A program made the translations under genes and the position numbers. Of a stretch of 64,000 nucleotides of DNA, positions 32,206 through 42,086 are shown in pieces (within the stretch, counting starts at the first letter, position 1; each line of letters starts with the position of its first letter). This DNA is from Spirochaetia bacterium (GTDB taxonomy: Bacteria; Spirochaetota; Leptospiria; Turneriellales; JAOUOS01), in the NCBI GenBank assembly GCA_029880285.1, contig JAOUOS010000009.1:1-64000 (forward strand). Direction: 5' to 3'. The notes under the pieces were generated by a model. It was not told the DNA's origin and did not search any database. It saw only the letters and a list, made by a program, of their open reading frames with translations.

Positions 32206-34435
32206 GCTTTGTGTATTTTAAAAGAAATTTTCTCGATTTATTATCTTCAAAAAAAATATGAATTTTAGAAGCCTCGCCTGTTCCTTCTAAACGCAAAATT
32301 CTGCCCCTGCCAAAATTAGGATGTCTTATTTTATCACCTGGTTTATAAAGACTGTTAAAAGAACTTGAAGTTTCAGTTTTATCTTTGCTAAAATCTTTTA
32401 AATTTATCATATTAGGAAATTTAGGCGCCGTATTATAGCTCTTTTTCTCATAAAAAGAAGTAGATGATATTTCTTCTTCAGTTTGCATAAAACATCCGGG
32501 TATTTCTAATAGAAATTGTGAGGGTTCTGAAACCTGCCTGTATCCCATTTTAAATCGTGTTTGCGCGCGTGTTAAGTATAGCCTGTTTTTTGCTCTGGTA
32601 ACGGCTACATAAAAAAGACGCCTTTCTTCACTGCAAGAACCGTCTTTTTTAGCCAAATAATGAGGAAAAACATCTTCATCCATGCCGGTTAAGATAACCG
32701 TATCAAATTCAAGACCCTTGGCGTTATGAACTGTCATTAAATTTACTCGGGGTTTATTATCTAAATCGCCCGATTCTTCTGCCGATGTATAAAGACTTAT
32801 ATTTTGAAGATAATCGGCTAAAGTTGAATTTTTATTTTCAAGCTGAAAACGAAGTAAAGACTCTTTTAGTTCGCGTAAATTTTCCTTGCGGCTTGAACCT
32901 AAAAGTCTGTCTTCTTCTTCATACATTTTTCCTAAACCGCTTTTTTCTAAAATATCTTCAAGCAGAAAACCAAAGTCTATGTGATTTTTTATTTTTTTAT
33001 TTAGATCATTTGTCCAGTTATATAAATTTTTAACTTCTATCTCGGCTTTTTTGCTTAAACCTAACGATGATATCTCATTTAATACCATTAAAAAATCAGC
33101 CGTACTGCCCAATTTAGACTGCAATTTTTCACGCGCTTCATATAATTTTTGTATTGATTTTTCGCCAATACCACGAGATGGATTGTTTATTAATCTTAAA
33201 AAAGAAGCCTCATCAAACGGATTTATTAAAAACCTAAAGTACGATAAAACATCTTTAACTTCTTTTCTGGCAAAAAACGAAACCGCGCCAAATATTCTGT
33301 AAGGAATTTTCATCTCTAGAAAGGCTTCTTCAAAAAGACGCGATTGTGAGTTCGTGCGGTACAAAACAGCAATTTCATCGGGTGAAATATTTTTAACAAA
33401 AGAGCTTACCATGGCTGCCGTACTGTAAGCTTCTTCATTATCACCTTTTAATAATTTTAAATGCGGATTTACGCCTTCTTTTTTAGCTGTCCAAAGTTTT
33501 TTAGGCATTCTATCTTCGTTTTTTGAAATTACATGGTTCGCTAAATCTAAAATAGGCTGTGTAGAACGATAGTTTTGCTCTAATTTAACAATTTTAGCGT
33601 CTTTAAAATCAGATTGAAATTCAAGAATATTAGTTACATCCGCACCCCTCCAACCGTATATTGCCTGATCATCATCGCCTACAACACATAAGTTCTTATT
33701 TTTAGACGATAACAATTGAATTAAAGTATACTGCGCGTGGTTTGTATCTTGATATTCGTCTACTAAAAAATACTGGTATTTGTTTTGAACGGTTTCTAAC
33801 GCTTCAGGAAATTTTTGAAATATTTTTACCACCATAAATATAAGATCAGCAAAATCTACGGCAAGTGAATTTTGTTTTTGAATTTCATAAAGTCTATAAA
33901 TGTCAGGAAGAATTTCGCCAAATTCATACGCGTCAAGATCTATTTCACCTGACAGCTCTTCGGGTGAAATAAGCATATCTTTAAATGATGAAATTGTCTG
34001 TGAAAAATATTTAATTTGCGTTTTATTAAATTTTTCAGTAAAATTAGCTGATACAAGTTTTTCAATAGCCCCTTTTTGATCTGTGTCATCCCAGATAGTA
34101 AAACCCGAAGGATAGTTAATATAATGAGCATTTTGTCTTAAAAAATAAAGGCCTAAAGAATGATAAGTTCTTATAAGACAATCTGAGGCCATAGGTCCGG
34201 CGATACTTAAAGTTCTTTCAAGCATTTCTTGGGCGGCCTTATTGGTAAATGTTACAGCGGCTATTTTATATGCAGGTATTTTTTTCTCATGCAGAAGATA
34301 AGCAATGCGGTGAACAATAACTCTTGTTTTACCGCTGCCGGCTCCCGCTAAAATCAAAAGAGGTCCTTCTGTATGCGTTACAGCCTCTTTTTGTTCTGTA
34401 TTTAAATTTTCGAGTATTTCTTCGGCAAAACTCAT
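32192..34435 (-). CDS. pcrA: UvrD/PcrA-type 3'-5' DNA helicase
   Basis: A 747-residue superfamily 1A helicase for nucleotide excision and mismatch repair and for clearing replication blocks. Motifs in order: Q motif LNTEQKEAV, Walker A GAGSGKT, motif II FLVDEYQDTNHAQY, motif III VVGDDDQAIYGWRGAD, motif IV LEQNYRST, motif V LMTVHNAKGLEFD and motif VI FYVAVTRAKNRLYL. The C-terminal Tudor-like piece (GDKIRHPNFGRGRILRLEG) favours PcrA/UvrD over Rep. Length fits the family. Confidence 0.95.
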   Translation of the reverse strand: MSFAEEILENLNTEQKEAVTHTEGPLLILAGAGSGKTRVIVHRIAYLLHEKKIPAYKIAAVTFTNKAAQEMLERTLSIAGPMASDCLIRTYHSLGLYFLRQNAHYINYPSGFTIWDDTDQKGAIEKLVSANFTEKFNKTQIKYFSQTISSFKDMLISPEELSGEIDLDAYEFGEILPDIYRLYEIQKQNSLAVDFADLIFMVVKIFQKFPEALETVQNKYQYFLVDEYQDTNHAQYTLIQLLSSKNKNLCVVGDDDQAIYGWRGADVTNILEFQSDFKDAKIVKLEQNYRSTQPILDLANHVISKNEDRMPKKLWTAKKEGVNPHLKLLKGDNEEAYSTAAMVSSFVKNISPDEIAVLYRTNSQSRLFEEAFLEMKIPYRIFGAVSFFARKEVKDVLSYFRFLINPFDEASFLRLINNPSRGIGEKSIQKLYEAREKLQSKLGSTADFLMVLNEISSLGLSKKAEIEVKNLYNWTNDLNKKIKNHIDFGFLLEDILEKSGLGKMYEEEDRLLGSSRKENLRELKESLLRFQLENKNSTLADYLQNISLYTSAEESGDLDNKPRVNLMTVHNAKGLEFDTVILTGMDEDVFPHYLAKKDGSCSEERRLFYVAVTRAKNRLYLTRAQTRFKMGYRQVSEPSQFLLEIPGCFMQTEEEISSTSFYEKKSYNTAPKFPNMINLKDFSKDKTETSSSFNSLYKPGDKIRHPNFGRGRILRLEGTGEASKIHIFFEDNKSRKFLLKYTKLEKI

Positions 34436-34565
34436 ATAACTTTAAGCTGATAATGAAATGAATTTCAATTTACAAGCTTCTAACAAGGCTGTTTTATATG
34501 AAATAATACATAGCGGCTGTAAAGTAAAAAAATATTTTTATGTGTTTCTTTTTTAATTTTTTCGT

Positions 34566-34593
34566 TTGACAAAGTTTCAAAACAATATATTAT
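34566..34593 (+). promoter_or_regulatory. Promoter of the permease-ftsQAZ run
   Basis: TTGACA (34566-34571), 16-base spacer, TATTAT (34588-34593), about 50 bases before the permease ATG. No other promoter as good is seen before ftsQ, ftsA or ftsZ. Confidence 0.5.
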
Positions 34594-34645
34594 GTCACAT
34601 TTAATATTATAGATAAAATGAAAATACAAAATTTTAACATAAACC

Positions 34646-35725
34646 ATGGATATCAAAAAAAAATATAACTTTTTAGATATCAGCCGCTTGTTGCCATGGT
34701 TGTTTCTTGTTATTTTTACTTTTTTTCTTGTTATGGTAGTTATAATCTACCGTTCATATTTAATTTCTTTATTTTTTTCTATTATTTTATATTTAATTTT
34801 TAGACAATATCACAATTTTTTAAGCAAATATCTGCCCCAAAAAGAGAATTTAAATGCGTTATTATCTACATTATTTGTATTTATTGCTGTTATATTGCCT
34901 TTACTTTTTATTGCAATTTCTTTAATTAAAGAAGCGCAAATTGCTGTAACACATCTTAAAATTCTGTTAAGTATGAAAAACATAGAAGAATTTTACGCAA
35001 ATAATTTATGGATTAAAGACTGGACATCTATAGAAATAGCCGATCTTCACAACCTTCAAAGCCGTATTGTTGAACTTTTAAAGGGAGTTGGTTTAGTCGT
35101 TTTTGAAAAAACAAAAGATATTCTTCAGGGATCACTTAAGTTTATAATTAACTTTTTATTATCTATTGTTTTCTTATTTTTCTTATTTAGAGGCGGCGAG
35201 AAAATAGGCGAAATCATATATCAAAATTTACCCTTCCCTCAAGATATGGAACGTCAAATTGGTGAACGTATTTTTGGAGTTTTAGATGCCGTGGTAAAAG
35301 GCAACCTTTTTGTGTCTATATGCCAGGGTTTAATGATGGGTATTTACTTTTGGATATTTAATCTTTCTACGCCTGTTTTGTATGGTTCTTTGGCTGCTTT
35401 TTTCGCGCTTGTACCGGTTGTAGGTACTATGATAATTTGGGTACCGGCTGTTATTTATTTATACGCTGCCGGATATACTATATCTGCTTTTCTTTTAGCC
35501 GGTTTTAGTTTTGGCACTTATTTTCTTCTTGAAAATATTCTTAAACCATATCTTCTTGATAAAAAATTAAATTTACACCCGTTATTTTTATTTTTAGCTT
35601 TATTAGGCGGTTTAACAGAGTTTGGCATTAAAGGATTAATTTTAGGACCTTTTATCGTAACTGTTTTTTTAACACTATGGGAATTTTTAAGAATTTGGAA
35701 CAAGGAGTATGGTAACATTGGATAA
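34646..35725 (+). CDS. AI-2E/PerM-family membrane permease
   Basis: A 359-residue inner-membrane protein of the AI-2 exporter (PerM/YdiK) family. It has two or three N-terminal helices (about 14-90), a soluble helical stretch (about 95-150), then helices to residue 350. The family-typical segments KFIINFLLSIVFLFFLFRGG, LAAFFALVPVVGTMIIWVPA and LKPYLLDKKLNLHPLFLFLA are present. Family members transport diverse small molecules and the substrate here is unknown. Its 3' end overlaps ftsQ by 17 bases, tying it to the division genes. Confidence 0.88.
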   Translation: MDIKKKYNFLDISRLLPWLFLVIFTFFLVMVVIIYRSYLISLFFSIILYLIFRQYHNFLSKYLPQKENLNALLSTLFVFIAVILPLLFIAISLIKEAQIAVTHLKILLSMKNIEEFYANNLWIKDWTSIEIADLHNLQSRIVELLKGVGLVVFEKTKDILQGSLKFIINFLLSIVFLFFLFRGGEKIGEIIYQNLPFPQDMERQIGERIFGVLDAVVKGNLFVSICQGLMMGIYFWIFNLSTPVLYGSLAAFFALVPVVGTMIIWVPAVIYLYAAGYTISAFLLAGFSFGTYFLLENILKPYLLDKKLNLHPLFLFLALLGGLTEFGIKGLILGPFIVTVFLTLWEFLRIWNKEYGNIG

Positions 35726-36503
35726 AAGAAAAATATTACTGCTTTCTGGCTCATTATTTTCTTTAGCCGGATTCTTCGCTCTTCTTTATTTTTTTTATTT
35801 TTTAAAACCATCAGGTACAGGATGGGATATTGTTATTAAGGGCTGTAAACATTTGAAAGACCAAGAATTAAAAGAGACCGTACTTTACCTTATTCAAACT
35901 GAAAAAAAAGGTGTATCGGCAGAACAAATTAAAGACACTTTAATATTAAACCCGAGAATTAAAGATGCCTTTGTAAAAATACGTCCCGGAAAGAAAATTT
36001 TAATTGAACTAACTGAAAAAGAAACAGTTTACGCTGCCATCTCAAATACATCCGGCATTTCTGTTTTTAAAGAATATGATATAAACGACAATCTGATGTC
36101 AGAATCTGATTTATCAGAAAATATTCTATATATAGATTCTAAAGTTCCTATTTTCTATTTGACCGTACCAAAAGAAAATAAAATGTATGCACAAGAATTA
36201 AAAAGAGACATAATTAAGCTATGGCAGAAAACTAAAGATAAATATGGATTTATATGGCAGAGAATAAGTGAAATTGAAATTTCGTCTGTCAATAAAAACC
36301 ATAGCATTTTTAATATTTATTCAGCCGACTTACCAGCGCGTATAATATTAGAAATGGAACCAAATGAAAAGATGCTGCAAAGGCTATGGTCAGTTTTTTA
36401 TATGCTTGAAAAACAAAAAGCCAATAAATGGTATGATATAGAAATTTACCAGCATTACGCTGTAACAAGAACACGTGACTTTATGGCATTTGCCGGTGGA
36501 TAA
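35709..36503 (+). CDS. ftsQ: Cell division protein FtsQ-like
   Basis: A 264-residue bitopic protein. It has a short cytoplasmic N-terminus, one membrane helix (about 9-31), then a POTRA-like domain (DIVIKGCKHLKDQELKETVL, then PRIKDAFVKIRPGKKILIEL and TEKETVYAAI), and a C-terminal beta domain. FtsQ recruits FtsB and FtsL to the divisome. Sequence is divergent; identification rests on topology, POTRA pattern and position directly before ftsA and ftsZ. AAGGAG precedes the ATG inside the end of the permease gene. Confidence 0.82.
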   Translation: MVTLDKRKILLLSGSLFSLAGFFALLYFFYFLKPSGTGWDIVIKGCKHLKDQELKETVLYLIQTEKKGVSAEQIKDTLILNPRIKDAFVKIRPGKKILIELTEKETVYAAISNTSGISVFKEYDINDNLMSESDLSENILYIDSKVPIFYLTVPKENKMYAQELKRDIIKLWQKTKDKYGFIWQRISEIEISSVNKNHSIFNIYSADLPARIILEMEPNEKMLQRLWSVFYMLEKQKANKWYDIEIYQHYAVTRTRDFMAFAGG

Positions 36504-36509
36504 AAAAAT

Positions 36510-37733
36510 ATGGAAAAAAATGAAAGAATAATTACAGCTATCGATCTTGGTTCTTCAAAAACTACGGCTTTGACAGCAAGAGTTTTAAGTTCAGAAGAAG
36601 TAGAACTTATAGGTATTGGAGTATCTAATATCGTTGGCGTAAAAGCAGGTGCTGTTACTAATATTGAGCAGACAGTCAGAGGAATAAAAGAAGCTGTTGA
36701 AGAGGCTGAGTTGATGTCTGGCGCGAATATAAGCAATGTAATTATCAATATTTCGGGAAAACACGTAAAAGGCGATAATTCAACAGGAGTTATTGCTATA
36801 ACAAATAAAGAAAGAATTGTAACTCAGCACGATATTCTTAGGGTTATTGACGCTGCTCAGGCAATTAGAATACCGGCAGATCAAGAGATTTTGCATGTTC
36901 TCTCAAGAGAATTTCGCGTAGATGATCAAAACGGTATAAAAGACCCAACAGGAATGGTTGGCGTAAGGCTTGAGTCAGAAGTACATATTGTAACTGGCAG
37001 TATAACACATATACAAAATACTGAAAAAGCTGTGAATGAAGCAGGCGTTTCTGTTACCGATAGAGTTTTAAGTTCTTTAGCAAGTAGCCATTCTTTTTTA
37101 TCAGAAGGCGAAAAAGAATTAGGAGTGGCTATAGTAGATATAGGGGCCGGCGTTATGGATTTAATAATCTATATTGACGGCGGTGTTTCATACACCTCTA
37201 CAATTTGTATAGGCAGCCAGCATTTAACACAAGATATATCTATCGGATTAAAAACGCCAATTGAAGCGGCAGAGCTGATAAAAAAAAGAGAAGGTTATGC
37301 CATTGCCGCTGAAATTGATCCTGCTGAAATTGTCGAGGTTCCTTCGGTTGGCGACAGACCACCGAGAGTTGTTCCTCGAAAAGATCTCGCTGAAATTATG
37401 GAAGCCCGAATTCGCGAGATTCTAGAGCTAATAGACCATGAATTAATAAAATCCGGAAAAAAAGGGATATTAGCAGGCGGTATAGTTTTTACAGGAGGAG
37501 GTTCTCTTGTAGAGGGACTAATACCGTTAGCTGAAGAGACGCTTCAACTTGGAGCTTCTTTAGGGTTTCCAAAGGGATTGTTGGGGATTACAGATAAAAT
37601 ATCTTCGCCGATATTTTCTACTGCCGTAGGAATGATACGATACGCGGCAAAATACGGCAGGGTAGATCAAAAAAGTTCAATGGGTAAAGGTATTTTATCA
37701 AAAATGAAATATTGGATTCAAGAAAATCTTTAA
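36510..37733 (+). CDS. ftsA: Cell division protein FtsA
   Basis: A 407-residue actin-like ATPase that anchors FtsZ rings to the membrane. Phosphate-1 motif is AIDLGSSKTTAL (residues 10-21). The SHS2/1C domain includes NVIINISGKHVKG. Phosphate-2 is VAIVDIGAGVMDLIIY, and the adenosine motif GGIVFTGGGSLVEGL. The C-terminus ends in an amphipathic segment (ILSKMKYWIQENL), the usual membrane-targeting helix. It starts six bases after ftsQ. Confidence 0.96.
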   Translation: MEKNERIITAIDLGSSKTTALTARVLSSEEVELIGIGVSNIVGVKAGAVTNIEQTVRGIKEAVEEAELMSGANISNVIINISGKHVKGDNSTGVIAITNKERIVTQHDILRVIDAAQAIRIPADQEILHVLSREFRVDDQNGIKDPTGMVGVRLESEVHIVTGSITHIQNTEKAVNEAGVSVTDRVLSSLASSHSFLSEGEKELGVAIVDIGAGVMDLIIYIDGGVSYTSTICIGSQHLTQDISIGLKTPIEAAELIKKREGYAIAAEIDPAEIVEVPSVGDRPPRVVPRKDLAEIMEARIREILELIDHELIKSGKKGILAGGIVFTGGGSLVEGLIPLAEETLQLGASLGFPKGLLGITDKISSPIFSTAVGMIRYAAKYGRVDQKSSMGKGILSKMKYWIQENL

Positions 37734-37769
37734 TAATAAGGGTTTTTTTACGAAGCAAATGGAGGTAAT

Positions 37770-38981
37770 ATGTTAGCTTTTGAAGAAAATGATAGATCCC
37801 CCGCAATAATTAAAGTGGTAGGAGTGGGCGGCGCCGGCATGAATGCGGTAGAAAGAATGGTATCTCTTGATTTATCGGGAGTAGAAATTATCGCTATGAA
37901 TACAGATGAGCAGGTACTTAAAAGAGCGACCGCCCATCTAAAAATACCTCTAGGTAATAAACTTACAAGAGGCATGGGAGCAGGCGGCCGCCCAGAAGTT
38001 GGAGCACAAGCAGCTATTGAAGATAGAGATAAAATAGTAAGCGCGTTAAAAGGCTCAGACATGGTTTTTATTACAGCCGGTATGGGCGGCGGCACGGGCA
38101 CCGGCGCTTCGCCCATTGTTGCTGAAGTAGCGAAAGAATTAAAAGCATTAACAGTTGGTGTTGTTTCTATGCCATTTAAGTATGAAGGACAGCAAAAGAT
38201 GGAATATGCCAGAAAAGGCCAAATAAATATGCGTGAAAAAGTAGATACACTTATCACCATTCCTAATGATGCTATATTTAAAGTAATAGATAGAAACACA
38301 CCTATTAATTTAGCCTTTAAAGCCATTGATGATGTTTTGGCCCGCTCGGTTATTGGCATCAGTGATATAATAAATTCAACAGGACTTGTTAATGTTGATT
38401 TCGCTGATATAAGAACCGTGATGAGTCAAAATGGTGACGCTGTTATTGGTGTTGGTTTTGGTGAAGGAGAAAACAGAATATCTGACGCGCTTCAACAGGC
38501 AATTCACCATCCGCTTCTTGAAGGCAAAAGTATTGAAGGCGCTAGAGCTGTTCTTATTAACGTGGTAGGCGGTTCAGATCTAACACTTTATGAATATACA
38601 GAAATTCAAGAAACTATACATGAACTAGTTTCAAAAGATGCTCATATTATTGTAGGGTTTACCGAAGATTCAGGAAAAGAAGATCAGGTAAATATTACGG
38701 TAATAGCAACAGGGTTTAAATCGGGAAGAATAACTTCTATAGGTATAGACAATAACGCTGAAGAAAAAAAGGGTCACAATCAATTAAATAATGAGAAAAA
38801 GAATATTTATGAGCAAGAAGAAATACCACAGAAAAAAACAGGAACAGATTACGGGTCAATTAAAATTCATAAAAACCAGAGTGATCATAAAAGCTCTATT
38901 CAACAGGGATTTAATTTTCCTAATCTTGAGACCGACCTTGATAAATTAAATATTCCCGCTTTTTTAAGAAAAAACAAATGA
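37770..38981 (+). CDS. ftsZ: Cell division protein FtsZ
   Basis: A 403-residue tubulin-like GTPase that forms the division ring. GVGGAGMNAVERM begins the core. The signature GGGTGTGAS is at residues 106-114. The T7 loop NVDFADIRTVM carries the catalytic aspartates. A hydrophilic linker of about 65 residues leads to the conserved tail LNIPAFLRKNK, which binds FtsA and other partners. A strong GGAGG site lies seven bases before the ATG. Confidence 0.98.
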   Translation: MLAFEENDRSPAIIKVVGVGGAGMNAVERMVSLDLSGVEIIAMNTDEQVLKRATAHLKIPLGNKLTRGMGAGGRPEVGAQAAIEDRDKIVSALKGSDMVFITAGMGGGTGTGASPIVAEVAKELKALTVGVVSMPFKYEGQQKMEYARKGQINMREKVDTLITIPNDAIFKVIDRNTPINLAFKAIDDVLARSVIGISDIINSTGLVNVDFADIRTVMSQNGDAVIGVGFGEGENRISDALQQAIHHPLLEGKSIEGARAVLINVVGGSDLTLYEYTEIQETIHELVSKDAHIIVGFTEDSGKEDQVNITVIATGFKSGRITSIGIDNNAEEKKGHNQLNNEKKNIYEQEEIPQKKTGTDYGSIKIHKNQSDHKSSIQQGFNFPNLETDLDKLNIPAFLRKNK

Positions 38982-38999
38982 AATTAAAATAACAGCCGC

Positions 39000-40925
39000 A
39001 TGTTCTTTTTCTGCGCGATATTTATTTATGCGGCAGTTATTCTTTTTAACTTTAAATATATTCCTTTATATGTTCCTATAATATTATTATTATTTTTAAT
39101 AAGTATATGCGTTTTCATTTTTCAAAAATATAAGCAAAATATAAATTATTTAATAACTACATCAACAATAGGTATTATAACGGGAATTATTTTATCAATT
39201 TATTCTTTATCGCTTTATAACATACCTGAAAATAAGTTTGAAAATAACCAATTAATAAATTTGCGGGGTAAAGTACTTGAATTTTCAGGTAAATCTGCGG
39301 TGGTTGCGATAGAAAAAAGTTTAACTGAACCAAAAAATATTTTTAACATAAGGCTTTCTGGTTTAAATAAAATAAAAGAAAGAATATTAAAAAATTCTAT
39401 TGTAGAATTTGAATGCAGTTTTAATGAATATGATACAATAAATTTATTTACCAGTTTAGAAAAACTTAGAGGTATATATGGCATTTGTTATGTTAAAAAA
39501 CTTAATGTTATTAAAGATGATTCCTATTTTTATGAAACAAGAATAAAAATATATGATTTTTTAAATGAAAAACTAAATCAAATGCCTGAAAATAGTTTGG
39601 CAAGAGGATTTTTATTGGCCGACACAGAAAGTATTAACGCAGCTGAATTAAAATTATTTAGAAAGATGGGAATAGCTCACTTGTTTTCAGCATCGGGACT
39701 ACATTTGGGACTATTGTACGGATTTTTTTATATACCATTCATGTTTATAGGCTATAAAAAATCAGGAGCCACCGCAGGCTTTTTAGCGTCTCTATTGTTT
39801 TTAATTTTATTAGATTTTCGCGTTTCTCTCTTTAGAGCTTTTTTATTTTTGTTATTTTATCTTTTGTTAAAAGCAGCGGATAGAAAACCTTCGCCGTTAA
39901 TTATTTTATCGGCTGCTGCTTTTTTTATAGAATTAGTATATCCGCGTTCTATATTTTCAGCCTCATTTCTCTTATCATTTGGGGTTACAGGTGTTATTCT
40001 TATTTCATTTCAATCTATTAAAAAATTATTTTTATTTTCAAATAAACCTTTAAAAGATCACACTGCCTTATCTTTTTCGGCTTTTATTGGTTCTGTTTTT
40101 TTATCTTTTTGGCTTTTTGACTATATTCATGTTTTTTCATTATTATATAATTTCTTATTGGTTCCTATATCTGGTATTTATTTGGCTTCAGTAATAATAA
40201 GCTTATTTATTCCTTTTATAAAATATATAGTACATTTTATAGATACGATTTTTCATTTATCGGCTTTTGTTCATTATAATATTTGGGACAGATATTTTCC
40301 TGTCATACTAAATACCTATGTTCAGTTCTGGCTGTTCATTATGTTTCTGTATATCGTTTATTTTACCTACCATGCTTCTGAAAACCATTATTGGATACTC
40401 AGAAAAAGAAAATCAATATTTTTCATACTGCTTATATCTTTTTTTGGACAATTTATTTTCATAAATTATCCACAAAAAGGTGTTAAAGCATTCCCTTACG
40501 CAGTGATGCATTTTGAAGAAAATATACTTAGTATAGTGGGCCAAAAGGCATCATTTATAGAAGACAATTCTTTACAAAATTTTCTTCAAATTGAAGATTT
40601 TAAAATAAAAGAAATCAGAGCTTCAGACAATTTAGAATCTGAAATAAAAGCATACCTGCTGCCGCCTTATGAAAATATCAATACTCTTGAAACAGTTGAA
40701 TCAAGTAAAAATTATATTAAAATTAACAAAGATTGTTTTTTATTTTTTAAAACTAAATTATTTAAAAATTGGGATAACGATGAATTTTTAAGTTGCTCAA
40801 ATATATACTTAATACATTCAAAAAAATATACACCTGATGCAGAAAAATGGTATGGTTATTTAAGTAAATATTCTTTTAATGGCAAAATTCATTTAATAAA
40901 CTATAATAAATGGGTTTTTTATTGA
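39000..40925 (+). CDS. comEC: ComEC/Rec2-type DNA uptake channel protein
   Basis: A 641-residue polytopic membrane protein. N-terminal helices (about 5-80) are followed by a soluble OB-like DUF4131 segment (about 85-190). The competence domain begins ARGFLLADTESINAAELKLF and continues with RKMGIAHLFSASGLHLGLLY, the family hallmark. About eight more helices follow to residue 490. The C-terminal beta-lactamase-like nuclease domain of full ComEC proteins is missing or strongly reduced: only about 130 residues follow and no HxHxDH motif is seen. It suggests natural transformation ability. It starts 18 bases after ftsZ. Confidence 0.88.
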   Translation: MFFFCAIFIYAAVILFNFKYIPLYVPIILLLFLISICVFIFQKYKQNINYLITTSTIGIITGIILSIYSLSLYNIPENKFENNQLINLRGKVLEFSGKSAVVAIEKSLTEPKNIFNIRLSGLNKIKERILKNSIVEFECSFNEYDTINLFTSLEKLRGIYGICYVKKLNVIKDDSYFYETRIKIYDFLNEKLNQMPENSLARGFLLADTESINAAELKLFRKMGIAHLFSASGLHLGLLYGFFYIPFMFIGYKKSGATAGFLASLLFLILLDFRVSLFRAFLFLLFYLLLKAADRKPSPLIILSAAAFFIELVYPRSIFSASFLLSFGVTGVILISFQSIKKLFLFSNKPLKDHTALSFSAFIGSVFLSFWLFDYIHVFSLLYNFLLVPISGIYLASVIISLFIPFIKYIVHFIDTIFHLSAFVHYNIWDRYFPVILNTYVQFWLFIMFLYIVYFTYHASENHYWILRKRKSIFFILLISFFGQFIFINYPQKGVKAFPYAVMHFEENILSIVGQKASFIEDNSLQNFLQIEDFKIKEIRASDNLESEIKAYLLPPYENINTLETVESSKNYIKINKDCFLFFKTKLFKNWDNDEFLSCSNIYLIHSKKYTPDAEKWYGYLSKYSFNGKIHLINYNKWVFY

Positions 40926-40929
40926 TTTT

Positions 40930-41391
40930 TTAGTCAGTTTGATGACCATGTTTTTTTTGTAAATGCTCAATTTCAATATTTGCCATACTGATATTATCAA
41001 TAATTGACTGGGCCTGTTTAGAAAGATATCTTAGTAGTGTAGGCTGGTCTAAAAATCCCATTTTCATTAATACAAAACCTAATTTTTCTTTTGTTTCTTC
41101 CTGCCTTTCAAGAGCTCTTTCAAGTTCAGTTTGCGTTATTACGCCTTCTTTAATCAGCAAATCACCCAATCTCATCTTAGGGGCCGGTTCTCTTTTATCC
41201 TCAAAACCGGCTTCGGCTAATTTTTCCTGTTCTTCAAGAGCTTCAGCTAGAACATGTGAGTCAATAAGACCCATTTCTACAAGAACAACACCTAAAAGTC
41301 CGCCTCTTTTTTTTTGTAATTCTAATGCTTGATTTAGCTGTGTTTCGTTAATTAGATTCTTTTTAATTAATAAATCGCCTAATCTTATCAT
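40930..41391 (-). CDS. Stand-alone tandem MshEN (GspE N-terminal) domain protein
   Basis: A 153-residue soluble protein made of two MshEN-like units. Unit one: RLGDLLIKKNLINETQLNQA followed by LLGVVLVEMGLIDSHVLAEA. Unit two: RLGDLLIKEGVITQTELERA followed by KLGFVLMKMGFLDQPTLLRY. Each RLGxxLxxxxxLxxxxLxxAL half matches the 24-residue motif that binds cyclic di-GMP in MshE-type ATPases. There is no ATPase domain, so it is probably a small nucleotide sensor or adaptor. It converges with comEC, five bases away. Confidence 0.82.
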   Translation of the reverse strand: MIRLGDLLIKKNLINETQLNQALELQKKRGGLLGVVLVEMGLIDSHVLAEALEEQEKLAEAGFEDKREPAPKMRLGDLLIKEGVITQTELERALERQEETKEKLGFVLMKMGFLDQPTLLRYLSKQAQSIIDNISMANIEIEHLQKKHGHQTD

Positions 41392-41463
41392 ATACCTTTT
41401 TAATTTTGATAGATACCTTTACAATAAATTTCAAAAATAAATATATTTATTTTTAATAAAAAA

Positions 41464-41489
41464 AAAAGACGGTTTAAAACCGTCTTTTT
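41464..41489 (-). terminator. Rho-independent terminator
   Basis: AAAAGACGGTTT and AAACCGTCTTTT form a nearly perfect hairpin with A- and T-runs, so it could act on both strands. It ends the lipoprotein transcript (stop at 41515) before the MshEN gene. Confidence 0.85.
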
Positions 41490-41514
41490 ATTATAATATA
41501 ATCTTTGCATTATA

Positions 41515-41976
41515 CTATTCTGTACTTTTTGCCATTGATTCCGCTTTTTCTTTTAAGTCTTCAGCGTGAATTCGATATACTATTTCACAGTTATCTTCAC
41601 CATCATACGTTTCTTTAACAATGGCACCGCCTTTTACCATACCTTCAAATTCTTTTGTAATAGCGACTCCAGTAGATTGGCCGCTGTCAGATCCAGAAGC
41701 ACCTGTTAATTTGGCCCCTACCAAAAGCTCTACAACTCTCTTTTGAGCACTCATTAAAGCAGCTTCTTTAGACTGAGTTCTTCGTACCACAAAACCTTTC
41801 GCATTTTCAGCGGCAGCACCTAAACCCCTAACTTGAAAAGTTTCATCGTCAAGCCATCCTTCTGTAACATAGTCATCACCAGATATCATTGACTCAGATG
41901 GCCCACATCCAATAAAAATAACCATACTAAAAGCACATATGGCTATTAAATTTCTCAAAAACCGAATATTTTTCAT
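41515..41976 (-). CDS. Lipoprotein, LPP20/FlgP-like
   Basis: A 153-residue lipoprotein with a clear signal ending VIFIGC (Cys25). The middle reads FQVRGLGAAAENAKGFVVRR followed by KEAALMSAQKRVVELLVGAK, then VKETYDGEDNCEIVYRIHAE. The order of a strand, a helix with AxxxAxxxL spacing and paired strands resembles LPP20-type lipoproteins, known from outer membranes and flagellar basal disks. Identification is by pattern only. An exceptionally strong AGGAGGAGG site precedes the ATG, so expression may be high. It is a single-gene unit with its own terminator. Confidence 0.72.
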   Translation of the reverse strand: MKNIRFLRNLIAICAFSMVIFIGCGPSESMISGDDYVTEGWLDDETFQVRGLGAAAENAKGFVVRRTQSKEAALMSAQKRVVELLVGAKLTGASGSDSGQSTGVAITKEFEGMVKGGAIVKETYDGEDNCEIVYRIHAEDLKEKAESMAKSTE

Positions 41977-42086
41977 ATTATCCTCCTCCTGATAAATATC
42001 TTAATAATATTCCTTAACTAATTTTATTCTTTAAAGATACTAGTCAAAAAAGATTAATTTAGTCAACTAATTTTTATTTTGCGTAT

